A stretch of 64,000 nt of DNA from the NCBI GenBank assembly GCA_037045535.1, contig JBAOHI010000073.1:310001-374000 (forward strand), read 5' to 3'. Under the pieces are notes generated by a model. That model ran no database searches. It saw only the letters and a program-made list of their open reading frames with translations, and had not been told where the DNA came from. Shown piece by piece: positions 17,977 to 27,063 of the stretch. The position numbers and the translations under genes were made by a program. The stretch comes from Competibacter_A sp037045535. GTDB lineage: Bacteria > Pseudomonadota > Gammaproteobacteria > Competibacterales > Competibacteraceae. Each line of letters opens with the position of its first letter. The first letter of the stretch is position 1.

Positions 17977-19650
17977 TCAACTTGCGCCCTCGATGCGATA
18001 GCTGTAGCCCTGCTCGGTCAAAAACAGTTGCCGGTGACGGGCGCAATCCTCTTCGCAAGTGCGCAGGCTGACCAGGGTATAGAACCGTGCCCGGCGCCCG
18101 TCCTTCTTGGGTCGCAGCACTCGCCCCAGCCGCTGCGCCTCTTCCTGGCGGGAACCGTACTTGCCCGACACTTGAATCAACACGTCCGCGTCGGGCAAAT
18201 CCACGGCGAAGTTCCCTACCCGCGACAACACCAGACCCGGCACCGTCCGGTCGCGGAACGCCTGATACAGCCGCTCCCGCTCCAGTTGCGGGGTCTTGCC
18301 GGTCAGCAGCGGAAACCCGATGTTCGCCGTTAACTCCTCCAACTGGCTGATATACTCGCCGATCACCAGAATGCGATGCCCCGCTTCCCGCTTCAGCAGG
18401 TCCTGGACTACCGCCCCCTTGCGGGGATTTTCCGCCGCGATGCGAAACTGGTTGCGCCGGGCCGCCAGAGCGTATTCCATGTCCCGTTCTGGAGTCTGGG
18501 CAATCCGAATCTCCGTGCAGTCGGCGGCGGCGATCCAGCCCTGCCCTTCCAGTTCCCGCCACGGCACGTCGTAGCGCTTCGGGCCGATCAGCGCGAACAC
18601 GTCGCCTTCCAGGCCATCCTCCCGGATCAGGGTGGCGGTCAGCCCCAGCCGGCGGCGCGATTGCAGCTCGGCGGTAATGCGGAACACCGGCGCCGGCAGC
18701 AGGTGTACTTCGTCGTAGATGATCAGCCCCCAGGAACGGGCGTGAAACAGGCCAAAATGGACGAACTCTCCGTCCCGGCTCGGGCGCCAGGTCAGCATCT
18801 GGTAAGTCGCTAGCGTTACCGGCCCGGTGTCCTTGCGTTGGCTGCTGTATTCGGCGATGGCGTCCGGCGGCAGATCGGTCTTGTCCAGCAATTCCCGCCG
18901 CCATTGCTCCATCGAGGTTTGGCTGGTGGTCAGGATCAGGGTGTTCTCCTGGATCAGGGCCATCGTCGCCATGCCGACGATGGTCTTGCCGGCACCGCAG
19001 GGCAATACGATCACCCCGCTGCCGCCCCGCGCCTGGCCGTCCCGATGGAAGGCTGCCGCCGCTTCCCGTTGGTAATCGCGAACGACGAACGGCTCGCCGC
19101 CGCCCGTGATCTCGCGCAACCGGAGCGGCAATTCCTGACCCTCGGCGTAACCGGCCAGATCGTCGGCGGGATAGCCGATGGCGACCAACGCCTGCTTGAG
19201 CAAACCTCGTACGCCCAGCCGAATGCGAAACCGCAGTTCCGCCACCCGCTCGCCCAGCAACGGCGCCACCCGTCGGTCGCGCGCCAGCAATTCCGCCAGC
19301 GGCGCGTCGGCCACCCGCAAGACCAGCCCCTCCGCGTCGCGTTCGATCACCGCCAGTCCGTAGCGCCGGCCCAGCGCCTCGATTTCCTGGGCCACGCCCT
19401 CCGGCACCGGGTATTTGGCGTACTGGTCCAGTACCTCGATCATCACCCTGGTGCTCAGGCCAGCGGCGCGAGCGTTCCAGATGCTAAGCGGCGTGATCCG
19501 ATAGGTGTGAATATGCTCGGGACTCTTGAGCAATTCGGCAAACGGCACAATGGCCTCGCGGGCTGCCTCAGCGCGGGGCGAATGCACTTCCAGCAGCACC
19601 GTCCGATCGCTCTGCACAATCAGCGGATTGTCGGGCACGTAAGCGCTCAT
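17977..19650 (-). CDS. XPB/Ssl2-type superfamily 2 DNA helicase
   Basis: A 557-aa XPB (ERCC3)-like helicase. After an N-terminal damage-recognition-like domain (IHTYRITPLSIWNARAAGLS), it has Walker A VLPCGAGKTIVGMATMAL near residue 215, DEVH box IIYDEVHLLPAPVFR near 310, motif III GLTATLIREDGLEG that includes the XPB RED motif, and motif VI RQEEAQRLGRVLRPKKDGR. Family members are ATP-dependent DNA unwinding or translocating enzymes in repair. The ATG overlaps the stop of the partner gene upstream in ATGA. XPB homologues are common in actinobacteria and archaea but sporadic in gammaproteobacteria. Confidence 0.92.
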   Translation of the reverse strand: MSAYVPDNPLIVQSDRTVLLEVHSPRAEAAREAIVPFAELLKSPEHIHTYRITPLSIWNARAAGLSTRVMIEVLDQYAKYPVPEGVAQEIEALGRRYGLAVIERDAEGLVLRVADAPLAELLARDRRVAPLLGERVAELRFRIRLGVRGLLKQALVAIGYPADDLAGYAEGQELPLRLREITGGGEPFVVRDYQREAAAAFHRDGQARGGSGVIVLPCGAGKTIVGMATMALIQENTLILTTSQTSMEQWRRELLDKTDLPPDAIAEYSSQRKDTGPVTLATYQMLTWRPSRDGEFVHFGLFHARSWGLIIYDEVHLLPAPVFRITAELQSRRRLGLTATLIREDGLEGDVFALIGPKRYDVPWRELEGQGWIAAADCTEIRIAQTPERDMEYALAARRNQFRIAAENPRKGAVVQDLLKREAGHRILVIGEYISQLEELTANIGFPLLTGKTPQLERERLYQAFRDRTVPGLVLSRVGNFAVDLPDADVLIQVSGKYGSRQEEAQRLGRVLRPKKDGRRARFYTLVSLRTCEEDCARHRQLFLTEQGYSYRIEGAS

Positions 19651-21521
19651 TTGGGCAGGCCGTAACCTAACTTGCGCAGAGCGCCGCGAAAACGGGCTTC
19701 GGACTCGGCTGGTACCGCCAGATAACGGTCGCCGGCCAGCAGGCAATACGGCTTGGTGCGGCTGTCGTTGGCGATCAACGTCGCCAGCACGGTGTCGGCG
19801 CACTCGATCAGCCGGGCGGTACCAATGGTTTTCAAACTGCGGACACGGCGAGCCATGTCCTCCAGAAACCGTTCCACCGTCTCCGGCAACGGTTGGCCGC
19901 CAAGCGAGACCAGCAGTTCCGCCAGCACCGCAATGTCGTGGCCGGCTTCCAAGGCTCCCAGCAGGCGGCTTTGCTCCAGTTTCCATACCACATCGGACAC
20001 CTTCTCAGCGTAGTTGTCCAGCAGCATGGCGTCGGCCGGTTCCAGCCGCGCGCCGATGGCGGCAATTTCCAGATTGGGCAACACTCGCAACAGGGGCGTG
20101 GCAGCGACTTCCAGCGCGGCCGGCTGGTAACGGTCGGCCAGTCCCAGCATGTAAGCACCCAGCGGATTGATGCGAAAGTAAAGCAATCCATCGTAGCGGC
20201 TGAAAAAGGGCAGATCGTCGGTGCCCCAGTTATCGCGATAATCGGGGCGGGCACCGTGCGGCGGGATGTAGGCCACGTCGAGCAGCCCCAGCGTAGCGGC
20301 GTACTCGAACAGTAGGCACAGAGCGTAGCGGGCCTGGAGAATTTTCCAGTCGTGAAAACCCTCGTACCCCAGACTGCCGTAACCGGGCTCGCAGACATAG
20401 AGATTCCAGGGATCGCGGGTCACCTCGAAACCCGCTCCGGTAGCGCGCATTTGGCGGAACAGATCGTGGACCGCGATCCAGTGGCCCGGTGGACAACCTC
20501 GCAACGCCTGCTGGATGGCGGCGCGGCGCCCGGCAACGGCGGTCAGCCCCCGCTTGCCCTTGCCAGTCTGGCCCTTGATGCAGTCGACGCGCCGCAACTC
20601 ATCGAACAGCGTGGTTTTCAGCCAGCGCTGCCACAATTGCGCCAGCGTCTTTTCCACCGGCTCGCTCAGAGCCTTTTGCCCGCCCTTGGTCAATTGCAAC
20701 GTCTTGCCGCTCAGGGACGCCAGCCCGCCGGCTTGCACCAGCATCGGCCAGGCAAACGGTTTGATCGGGCCGATCTTCTCGTACTCGCCGTACCCGCTGT
20801 CGTCGTAGAAATCTCCGCCCAGCAGCAACGCGTCGAGGGTCCGTAGGGCGGCCGCGCCTGGCTGGAGGGTTTTGTCGCTGACCGCCAGCTTGCCGACATC
20901 GATCAAGCGCAGGATCGCCTTGAGGTCGTGAACGGCCGCTCGCTCGGTCAGGCGCTGCGCGATCGGGACTATCCGCTGACAGGTTTTGCTCTTGCGAGTC
21001 TTCTCGTCCCATTCCTGGTCGGTCAACGTCCACTCGGCGGGAATCTCGTTTTGGGGCGAGAGCCGCACCGGTTCGGGTTTGGGCACGAAGGATTTGAACC
21101 GCCGTCGCAGATCGTCCGGCATGATCCCGTCGTGGATAAACAGGCTCAGCAACGAAATCGGCTGACGATAGGTGTATAAATCGACTTTACTCAAGTCTGG
21201 AGCCCGGCCATATTTCGCCCGGAACCGCTCGACATCCAAACGCGAATCCGGACCGTGGACGGTCTCGGCCACGGCCGCCTGCTGGAACGCATCGAGCTTG
21301 CGCCAGAGCGCCTGCAACGGGTCGTCCTCGACCTGACGCAGTCGGCCCAGCTCGCTGTCCGTATGGCGCAAGATGAACGCGATCAAATCCGCCTTGCGGG
21401 CCGGCTTAGTCTCGGCGTCGTTCACCAGGGCGGCGAATTTTTTCAGATTGTCGACGGTTTGATTTTGCAAGGCGGCGGCGAGCGTGGGAATCGATTGTGG
21501 TTCGTTGGACGCGTAAGCCAT
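19647..21521 (-). CDS. Helicase-associated protein (Helicase_C_3 / XPB N-terminal type)
   Basis: A 624-aa protein beginning MAYASNEPQSIPTLAAALQN. It lacks Walker motifs. Its organisation resembles the large helicase-associated proteins (as next to mycobacterial ercc3) that carry a winged-helix N-terminal region and a Helicase_C_3-type domain near the C-terminus (AALEVAATPLLRVLPNLEIA, then ADAMLLDNYAEKVSDVVWKL and the SLKTIGTARLIECADTVLAT segment). It is directly upstream of and 4 bp overlapped with the XPB gene, so a stable partnership is inferred. The function in bacteria is not established. Confidence 0.75.
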   Translation of the reverse strand: MAYASNEPQSIPTLAAALQNQTVDNLKKFAALVNDAETKPARKADLIAFILRHTDSELGRLRQVEDDPLQALWRKLDAFQQAAVAETVHGPDSRLDVERFRAKYGRAPDLSKVDLYTYRQPISLLSLFIHDGIMPDDLRRRFKSFVPKPEPVRLSPQNEIPAEWTLTDQEWDEKTRKSKTCQRIVPIAQRLTERAAVHDLKAILRLIDVGKLAVSDKTLQPGAAALRTLDALLLGGDFYDDSGYGEYEKIGPIKPFAWPMLVQAGGLASLSGKTLQLTKGGQKALSEPVEKTLAQLWQRWLKTTLFDELRRVDCIKGQTGKGKRGLTAVAGRRAAIQQALRGCPPGHWIAVHDLFRQMRATGAGFEVTRDPWNLYVCEPGYGSLGYEGFHDWKILQARYALCLLFEYAATLGLLDVAYIPPHGARPDYRDNWGTDDLPFFSRYDGLLYFRINPLGAYMLGLADRYQPAALEVAATPLLRVLPNLEIAAIGARLEPADAMLLDNYAEKVSDVVWKLEQSRLLGALEAGHDIAVLAELLVSLGGQPLPETVERFLEDMARRVRSLKTIGTARLIECADTVLATLIANDSRTKPYCLLAGDRYLAVPAESEARFRGALRKLGYGLPK

Positions 21522-21571
21522 GATGATGATGACCCGGGAGCAGGAAGAGCGCTGAGTTCGCGCTCGGAGTA

Positions 21572-21585
21572 TTGCAATGTTGCAA
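21572..21585. promoter_or_regulatory. Paired TTGCAA palindromes upstream of PFK
   Basis: TTGCAA-TG-TTGCAA lies in the 140-nt divergent region between the helicase pair and the phosphofructokinase gene, about 77 nt before the latter's ATG. Each unit is palindromic. It may be an operator for either side; no regulator is implied by the sequence. Confidence 0.3.
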
Positions 21586-21661
21586 AATTACACTACTGCA
21601 TCCAGTGTCACCAATACCTATCCTTAGTTCCAGTGTTCGATCCAGCGAGGGAAATCAAACC

Positions 21662-23896
21662 ATGACCAGCCTTCAGCCAAAAAGCATCGGCGTCCTCACC
21701 AGCGGCGGCGACGCTCAAGGAATGAACGCGGCTGTGCGGGCCGTCGTTCGCTCGGCGCTACACTTCGGGGCCGGCGTCTATGCCATCTACGAGGGCTATC
21801 AAGGCATGGTCGAGGGTGGTGACCGCATCCGCTCGCTCTCATGGGACGATGTCGGCAGCATCCTGCACCGAGGGGGGACTGTCATCGGTACAGCCCGCTG
21901 CCCGGCCTTTCGCGAGCGGGAAGGTCGGCTCACCGCCGCCCGCAACCTGCTCCAGAGCGGCATCGACCGGCTGGTGGTGATCGGTGGCGACGGTAGCCTG
22001 TCCGGTGCCAACCAGTTCCGTCAGGAATGGCCGGGACTGGTGGCGGAACTGCACCAGCGGGGCGAGATCGACGAGGCCACCCTAGCCGCTCACCCGGAGC
22101 TCATGATCGTGGGTCTGGTCGGCTCGATCGATAACGACATGGTCGGCACCGACATGACTATCGGCGCCGACTCCGCCTTGCATCGAATTACCGAAGCTAT
22201 CGATGCCATCGGCAGCACCGCTTCCAGTCACCAGCGTAGCTTCGTGGTCGAGGTCATGGGCCGACATTGCGGCTACCTGGCCCTGACCAGCGCCATTGCT
22301 GGCGGTATCGACTATGTGCTGATCCCCGAAAATCCGCCGCCGGAAGGCTGGGAAGACCGGATGTGCGACCTGTTGCGCCGCGGCCGAGCCGCTGGCCGCC
22401 GCGACAGTATCGTAGTCGTCGCCGAGGGAGCGGCCGACCGGCAGGGCAACCCTATTTCCAGCGACTACGTACGCCAAGTGCTGGAAGATCGGCTGGGCGA
22501 GGACACCCGTGTCACTATTCTCGGCCATGTCCAACGCGGCGGCACACCCAGCGCCTATGACCGCTGGATGAGCACCCTGGTCGGTCATACCGCCGTCGAG
22601 GAATTACTGTCAGCCACCCCGGAAAGCGAGCCGCAATTGATCGGCGTGCGCTACAACCGGGTCCGGCGGGTACCACTGATGCAATGTGTCGAACAGACCC
22701 GGTCGGTAGCGCGTTTGATCACCGAGCACCAATACGACCAGGCGATGGAATTGCGTGGCAGCAGCTTCACCGGACTGTTCAACATTTTTAAAGCGATGGC
22801 CGAAGCGGTGCCCAGTGTTATGCCTCCGCAACACCCGCACCGGATCGCGGTGCTCCATATCGGTGGATTGGCTCCTGGCATGAACACGGCAGTCCGCGCC
22901 GCTGTACGACTCGGTCTGGACCGTGGCCATGCCATGTTCGGGATCCGTGGCAGTTTTGCCGGCCTGCTCAAGGGTCAGATCGAGGAGTTGCACTGGGGCG
23001 ATGTCGAAGGCTGGGCCAAGTTGGCGGGTGCGGAACTGGGCGCCAGTCGGCAACTTCCAACGGCCGAGCAGCTCTACCCTATCGCTCGTACTCTGGAGAC
23101 GCAGGGTATCAATGGCCTGCTGATCATTGGCGGCTGGAAAGCGTATCACGTCGCCCATCAGCTCTATCAAGAGCGGGAACGCTATCCGGCCTTCAAGATG
23201 CCGATGATCTGCCTGCCGGCCAGCATCGACAACAACCTACCTGGCTCGGATCTGAGCATCGGCGCCGACACCGCGCTCAACGTCATCGTCGAGTCGCTGG
23301 ACCGGATCAAGCAGTCGGCCATGGCGGCGCGGCGCTGTTTCGTGGTCGAGGTCATGGGCCGGCGATGCGGTTATCTGGCCATGATGAGCGGTTTGGCCGC
23401 TGGTGCCGAACGTATCTACCTGCCCGAGGAAGGCATTACCCTCAAGGATCTACAAGCCGACGTCGAGTCCATGACCGCGAGCTTCCGGGGTGGGCGACGA
23501 TTTTATCTGACCATCCGTAACGAATACGCCAACGAGCACTACACTACCGACTTCCTGGCTCGGCTGTTCGAAGAGGAAGGCAGCGATTTGTTCGATGTGC
23601 GCCAGGCGGTGCTGGGTCATATCCAACAGGGCGGCAACCCCACGCCCTTCGACCGGATCCTGGCTACGCGCCTAGCCGCTCATGGCATCGACTTTCTGAG
23701 CGAGGAATTGGCGCGCGGTTCGGCGGCAGGCGTGTTCGCCGGTTTGAATGAAGGCAAGCTGACCACCTTCCCCCTCAAGCAGTTGCCGGACATGGTCGAC
23801 ATCACTCATCGGCGACCGCTGGTGCAGTGGTGGCTGGAACTGCGATCGGTGGTTCAGGCACTGGCGCAACCGGCGGCCAGCAAGAGCGAGGAATAA
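21662..23896 (+). CDS. Tandem-domain 6-phosphofructokinase
   Basis: A 744-aa protein made of two fused PFK domains, the arrangement of eukaryotic PFK1, about twice the normal bacterial length. The N-terminal half keeps the catalytic motifs: GVLTSGGDAQGMNAAVRAVV, GGDGSLSGAN (the Gly typical of ATP-dependent enzymes) near residue 108, and GSIDNDMVGTDMTIGADSAL with the catalytic Asp near 156. The C-terminal half (from about 395) is degenerate at the ATP site (IGGWKAYHV instead of GGDGS) but keeps SIDNNLPGSDLSIGADTALN and FVVEVMGRRCGYLA, so it is likely regulatory. Predicted to phosphorylate fructose 6-phosphate in glycolysis. Confidence 0.9.
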   Translation: MTSLQPKSIGVLTSGGDAQGMNAAVRAVVRSALHFGAGVYAIYEGYQGMVEGGDRIRSLSWDDVGSILHRGGTVIGTARCPAFREREGRLTAARNLLQSGIDRLVVIGGDGSLSGANQFRQEWPGLVAELHQRGEIDEATLAAHPELMIVGLVGSIDNDMVGTDMTIGADSALHRITEAIDAIGSTASSHQRSFVVEVMGRHCGYLALTSAIAGGIDYVLIPENPPPEGWEDRMCDLLRRGRAAGRRDSIVVVAEGAADRQGNPISSDYVRQVLEDRLGEDTRVTILGHVQRGGTPSAYDRWMSTLVGHTAVEELLSATPESEPQLIGVRYNRVRRVPLMQCVEQTRSVARLITEHQYDQAMELRGSSFTGLFNIFKAMAEAVPSVMPPQHPHRIAVLHIGGLAPGMNTAVRAAVRLGLDRGHAMFGIRGSFAGLLKGQIEELHWGDVEGWAKLAGAELGASRQLPTAEQLYPIARTLETQGINGLLIIGGWKAYHVAHQLYQERERYPAFKMPMICLPASIDNNLPGSDLSIGADTALNVIVESLDRIKQSAMAARRCFVVEVMGRRCGYLAMMSGLAAGAERIYLPEEGITLKDLQADVESMTASFRGGRRFYLTIRNEYANEHYTTDFLARLFEEEGSDLFDVRQAVLGHIQQGGNPTPFDRILATRLAAHGIDFLSEELARGSAAGVFAGLNEGKLTTFPLKQLPDMVDITHRRPLVQWWLELRSVVQALAQPAASKSEE

Positions 23897-23957
23897 CCCG
23901 CAAGGAAACGATCATCGCGGACCCCTTTTCCCAGCGCCGATCCTGAAACAGGCTGAC

Positions 23958-24842
23958 TTACAGGTGTTGCTGGTTCCACCGATCCAAACGATCGATATTG
24001 CCACGCTCGCGCAGGTAGCGTTTCTCCACGGCATTCCAGCGGTAGACATCCTCGAAGGATTCACGCCGTGGCTTGGGCTTGGGGTCACAATCCGCGGTAA
24101 ATGCCTCGGGCGCGCGAGTCATCTCAACCACGGCGGTGATCCTTGGCGGATTGGCACTGTCCGGCTCCACACGCCAGCGCGGTTTTTCCTCGAACGACTC
24201 GCCGCAACAGCAGTTACTGGACAACGTGAACAGGTTGGCGATACGCCGAAACCGGCCTTCGCGTAACAGGAACAAATCCGTGATGACATAGCCCTGGTTT
24301 GAGTTGTGGTGGGTATTCAGCAGCGTGAAGGCATCCTCCTGCCCCAAGTTGACCGGCTCGCCTAAGGCAGTATTCCGATCTTGCTTGACCTCGGCCACAT
24401 CGGCGGGCTCGATGTTGTTTTGCGGAAAAACGGCCAAGACGGCAACCGATTCCCCAAAACCGCCGTCCTGGTCGCCATCGGGGCGGATACCTTCCCAGAG
24501 CAGCAACTTGAACTGCTGACCTTCGCTGCGAACGTCGAGGGATTGTGGAGACGTTAGCGTCGTTCCTTTGGGCAACACCGCCCGCGTCTTGCGAGTACCC
24601 GGCATGCGCAACACTTTTTCCTGCGTCAACACCAAGTTACCCTCCCTGTCCCAGGTCGCGCCAGGAAAGAGGTGCCGGGCGGCATCATAGGCCGTACTCT
24701 TCGGGCCCATGGCGATATCCCACCCCGGCGGAATCTGGATATTTTCAGCGGCCTGAACTCCTGTGATCAACAGACCCAGCCATGCCATCAACCATAGAAT
24801 TCTCGCAGTCCACCGACTTGCACTGATCGCGCCTGATTTCAT
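23958..24842 (-). CDS. Unknown exported protein
   Basis: A 294-aa protein that I do not recognise. It starts at MKSGAISASRWTARILWLMA with a clear signal peptide (hydrophobic LMAWLGLLITGVQA) and a probable cleavage before AENIQIP, so the mature protein is likely periplasmic or outer. The ATG at 24842 was preferred over upstream in-frame codons because it is the only one that starts at the signal peptide. The mature part is soluble-looking, with a TLSSNCCCGESFEEKP cysteine cluster near the middle-to-end and a charged C-terminus. No transmembrane helices follow. It lies 20 nt after the SDR gene, so the two may be co-transcribed. Confidence 0.7.
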   Translation of the reverse strand: MKSGAISASRWTARILWLMAWLGLLITGVQAAENIQIPPGWDIAMGPKSTAYDAARHLFPGATWDREGNLVLTQEKVLRMPGTRKTRAVLPKGTTLTSPQSLDVRSEGQQFKLLLWEGIRPDGDQDGGFGESVAVLAVFPQNNIEPADVAEVKQDRNTALGEPVNLGQEDAFTLLNTHHNSNQGYVITDLFLLREGRFRRIANLFTLSSNCCCGESFEEKPRWRVEPDSANPPRITAVVEMTRAPEAFTADCDPKPKPRRESFEDVYRWNAVEKRYLRERGNIDRLDRWNQQHL

Positions 24843-24861
24843 TATTCTGGTCTTGCTCTCT

Positions 24862-25707
24862 CTACCGCCGCCCCCCACCGCCTGCCCGCCGTAGGACCGC
24901 ATCCAACGCGCGCGTCGGCAACAACCGACGCAGCGCCGCAAAAAGATAAGTGGGCACGGTGACGTAATAGCGCGCTCGTGGCCGGCGGCTTTCCAAGGCA
25001 TGAATCACCCGTTTTAACACCGCTTCGGGCGGCAACGTGAACGGCGCAGCGGGCCCTTTCTTGAGCAAACGCGCCTCTATCGCCGCATATTGCTCTCGAT
25101 GCAGACTGGTTTCAGCCTGGATGTACCGCCGATAGGCCACATGGGCATTATCGCGGAATTTGCTCAAAATCGGCCCTGGCTCAATCAGGCAGACGTGAAT
25201 ACCGGTGCCAGCCAATTCCAGCCGCAGGGTATCGGCCAACCCTTCTAGCGCAAACTTGCTGGCGACATAAGCACCACGATAGGGAAATGCCACCAGGCCC
25301 AGCACCGAACTGGTATACAAAATCCGCCCGCCACCCTGGCGACGCATGATCGGCACGATTTGATTGGTTAGCTCCTGCATACCAAATACGTTAGTCTCGA
25401 ACTGCTCCCGCAGCGCCTCACGGCTCAAGTCCTCCACGGCGCCCGCTTGACCGTAAGCGCCGTTATTGAACAGTGCTTCCAGTTGACCGTCGGTTTGCGC
25501 CAAAATGGCCGCCACCGCCGTCCGGATAGATTCGGAATCACGCAGATCCAGCGGCAAGCTCTCCAACCCTTCGGCCTGCAGCCGCTGCACATCCGCAGGC
25601 TGTCGCGCGGTGGCAAACACCCGCCAGCCAAGCACCTTCAGACCGTGTGCGACACAATAGCCGATGCCAGTGGAGCAGCCCGTGATCAGAATCGTTTTAT
25701 TGTTCAT
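24862..25707 (-). CDS. Short-chain dehydrogenase/reductase
   Basis: A 281-aa classical SDR. The NAD(P)-binding motif ITGCSTGIG is at residues 8-16, the NNGAYG variant of NNAG at 81-86, catalytic Ser in LYTSSVLG at 133-134, and YVASK (Tyr147, Lys151) completes the site. The long C-terminal extension after about residue 190 (YAAIEARLLKKGPAAPF, then RYYVTVPTYLFAALRRLLP) resembles membrane-associated YbbO-like SDRs. The substrate cannot be predicted. Divergent from pstS. Confidence 0.88.
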   Translation of the reverse strand: MNNKTILITGCSTGIGYCVAHGLKVLGWRVFATARQPADVQRLQAEGLESLPLDLRDSESIRTAVAAILAQTDGQLEALFNNGAYGQAGAVEDLSREALREQFETNVFGMQELTNQIVPIMRRQGGGRILYTSSVLGLVAFPYRGAYVASKFALEGLADTLRLELAGTGIHVCLIEPGPILSKFRDNAHVAYRRYIQAETSLHREQYAAIEARLLKKGPAAPFTLPPEAVLKRVIHALESRRPRARYYVTVPTYLFAALRRLLPTRALDAVLRRAGGGGRR

Positions 25708-25797
25708 CGCCGCTCCAGAAAATAATTTGACGAGCCCTCACATAAAAACAAATTAATATCATACATATGGCAATATTCGCCGCTCGCCGTTCCCGCA

Positions 25798-25826
25798 GTG
25801 CAATAAAACTGACATAAAGATGAAAT
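25798..25826 (+). promoter_or_regulatory. Candidate Pho box upstream of pstS
   Basis: Three 7-mers are spaced 11 nt apart by A/T-rich 4-nt linkers: GTGCAAT-AAAA-CTGACAT-AAAG-ATGAAAT. The middle unit matches the PhoB half-site CTGTCAT at 6 of 7; the outer ones at 4 of 7. It lies about 110 nt before the pstS start. PhoB control of pst operons is established; this site is my inference from periodicity and position. Confidence 0.5.
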
Positions 25827-25935
25827 ATAAAGGCCGCTAGGTCGTAGCAATGTCGGTTTATGGTTTCCGGCCACGCCTCAAGCCGGGGCGGAATCCTGTT
25901 TTTTTCCATCGGTAACAGACCTTTTTGGAGGTTTC

Positions 25936-26976
25936 GTGATCAAGCATAAACTCGCGCTCGCCGTGGCGGCGACTTTCGTCCTGACCGGAGCAGCTTATGC
26001 CCAGTCCGCCCGCGACTATATCAGCATGGTGGGCTCGTCCACCGTTTACCCCTTTGCGACGGCCGTGGCCGAGGCGTTCGGCAAGGGTAGCTTCAAAACG
26101 CCGAAAGTCGAATCCACCGGCACCGGCGGCGGCTTCAAACTATTCTGCGCCGGCGTGGGCGTCCAGCACCCCGATATCAGCAATGCCTCGCGGGCGATCA
26201 AAAAATCCGAACTCGAAACCTGTGCCAAGAACGGCGTCACGGAAATTGTCGAAATCAACATCGGCTTCGACGGCATCGTGGTTGCCTCCTCCAAGAAAAA
26301 CAAGCCGATGCCGCTGACCGTCAAAGACCTCTGGCTGGCCTTGGCCAAGGAGGTTCCCGATCCCGCCACCGGCAAGCTGGTCACCAACAACTTCAAGACC
26401 TGGAAGGACGTCAACGCCGCCCTGCCCGCCAACAAGATCGAGGTGCTGGGTCCGCCACCGACCTCCGGTACCCGCGATGCCTTCGTCGAATTGGTGATGG
26501 ATAAGGGCTGCAAGGAATTCGATGCGGTCAAGGAACTGGAAAAGAGCGACGAGAAAAAAGCCAAGGCGGTTTGCCAAACCGTCCGCGAGGATGGCGCCTA
26601 CATCGAAGCCGGCGAGAACGACAACCTGATCGTTAACAAGCTGGTCGCCAATCCCAACGCCCTGGGCATCTTCGGCTACAGCTTCATGGAAGAGAATCTC
26701 GACAAGATTCAGGGTGAAACCATCAACGGTGTCGCGCCGACCTTCGAAACCATCGCCGACGGCAAATACCCCGTCTCGCGGCCCTTGTTCATCTACGTCA
26801 AGAAAGCCCATGTCGGCGTCATCCCTGGCATCAAGGAATACATCGCCGAGTTTACCAGCGAGAAAGCCATGGGCGACGAAGGCTATCTCAGCACCAAAGG
26901 TTTGATCCCGCTACCGGCCGCCAAGCGCAAGCAAGTCGCGGCAGACGCTAATAGCCTCAAGACCCTCGCCCCGTAA
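25936..26976 (+). CDS. pstS: Phosphate-binding periplasmic protein PstS
   Basis: A 346-aa substrate-binding protein of the high-affinity phosphate ABC transporter. GTG start with GGAGG ribosome-binding sequence 5 nt upstream. The signal peptide is about residues 1-22 (LALAVAATFVLTGAAYA). Phosphate-site motifs include MVGSSTVYPFATAVAEAFG, ESTGTGGGFKLFCAGVG and SGTRDAFVELV. It is followed by a hairpin that may reduce transcription into pstC, giving an excess of binding protein. Confidence 0.96.
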   Translation: MIKHKLALAVAATFVLTGAAYAQSARDYISMVGSSTVYPFATAVAEAFGKGSFKTPKVESTGTGGGFKLFCAGVGVQHPDISNASRAIKKSELETCAKNGVTEIVEINIGFDGIVVASSKKNKPMPLTVKDLWLALAKEVPDPATGKLVTNNFKTWKDVNAALPANKIEVLGPPPTSGTRDAFVELVMDKGCKEFDAVKELEKSDEKKAKAVCQTVREDGAYIEAGENDNLIVNKLVANPNALGIFGYSFMEENLDKIQGETINGVAPTFETIADGKYPVSRPLFIYVKKAHVGVIPGIKEYIAEFTSEKAMGDEGYLSTKGLIPLPAAKRKQVAADANSLKTLAP

Positions 26977-26988
26977 ACCCTCGCCCCC

Positions 26989-27019
26989 GCCCCCTCTTCC
27001 AGCGAGAGGGGGCGTTTTT
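26989..27019 (+). terminator. Intra-operon hairpin after pstS
   Basis: A 9-bp perfect stem GCCCCCTCT/AGAGGGGGC (26989-26997 with 27005-27013), 7-nt loop, then TTTTT at 27015-27019. It has the form of a rho-independent terminator, 13 nt after the pstS stop. Partial readthrough would set the ratio of PstS to the membrane parts. Confidence 0.8.
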
Positions 27020-27063
27020 ACAACTTTCCTCGGGTTATCCTTTCATGCTCTGGCGGTGACGAC

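Noticed and set aside
17897..18904. 335-aa minus-strand ORF inside the helicase gene
   Set aside because: Frame shadow of the XPB gene with arginine/glycine-rich low-complexity translation.
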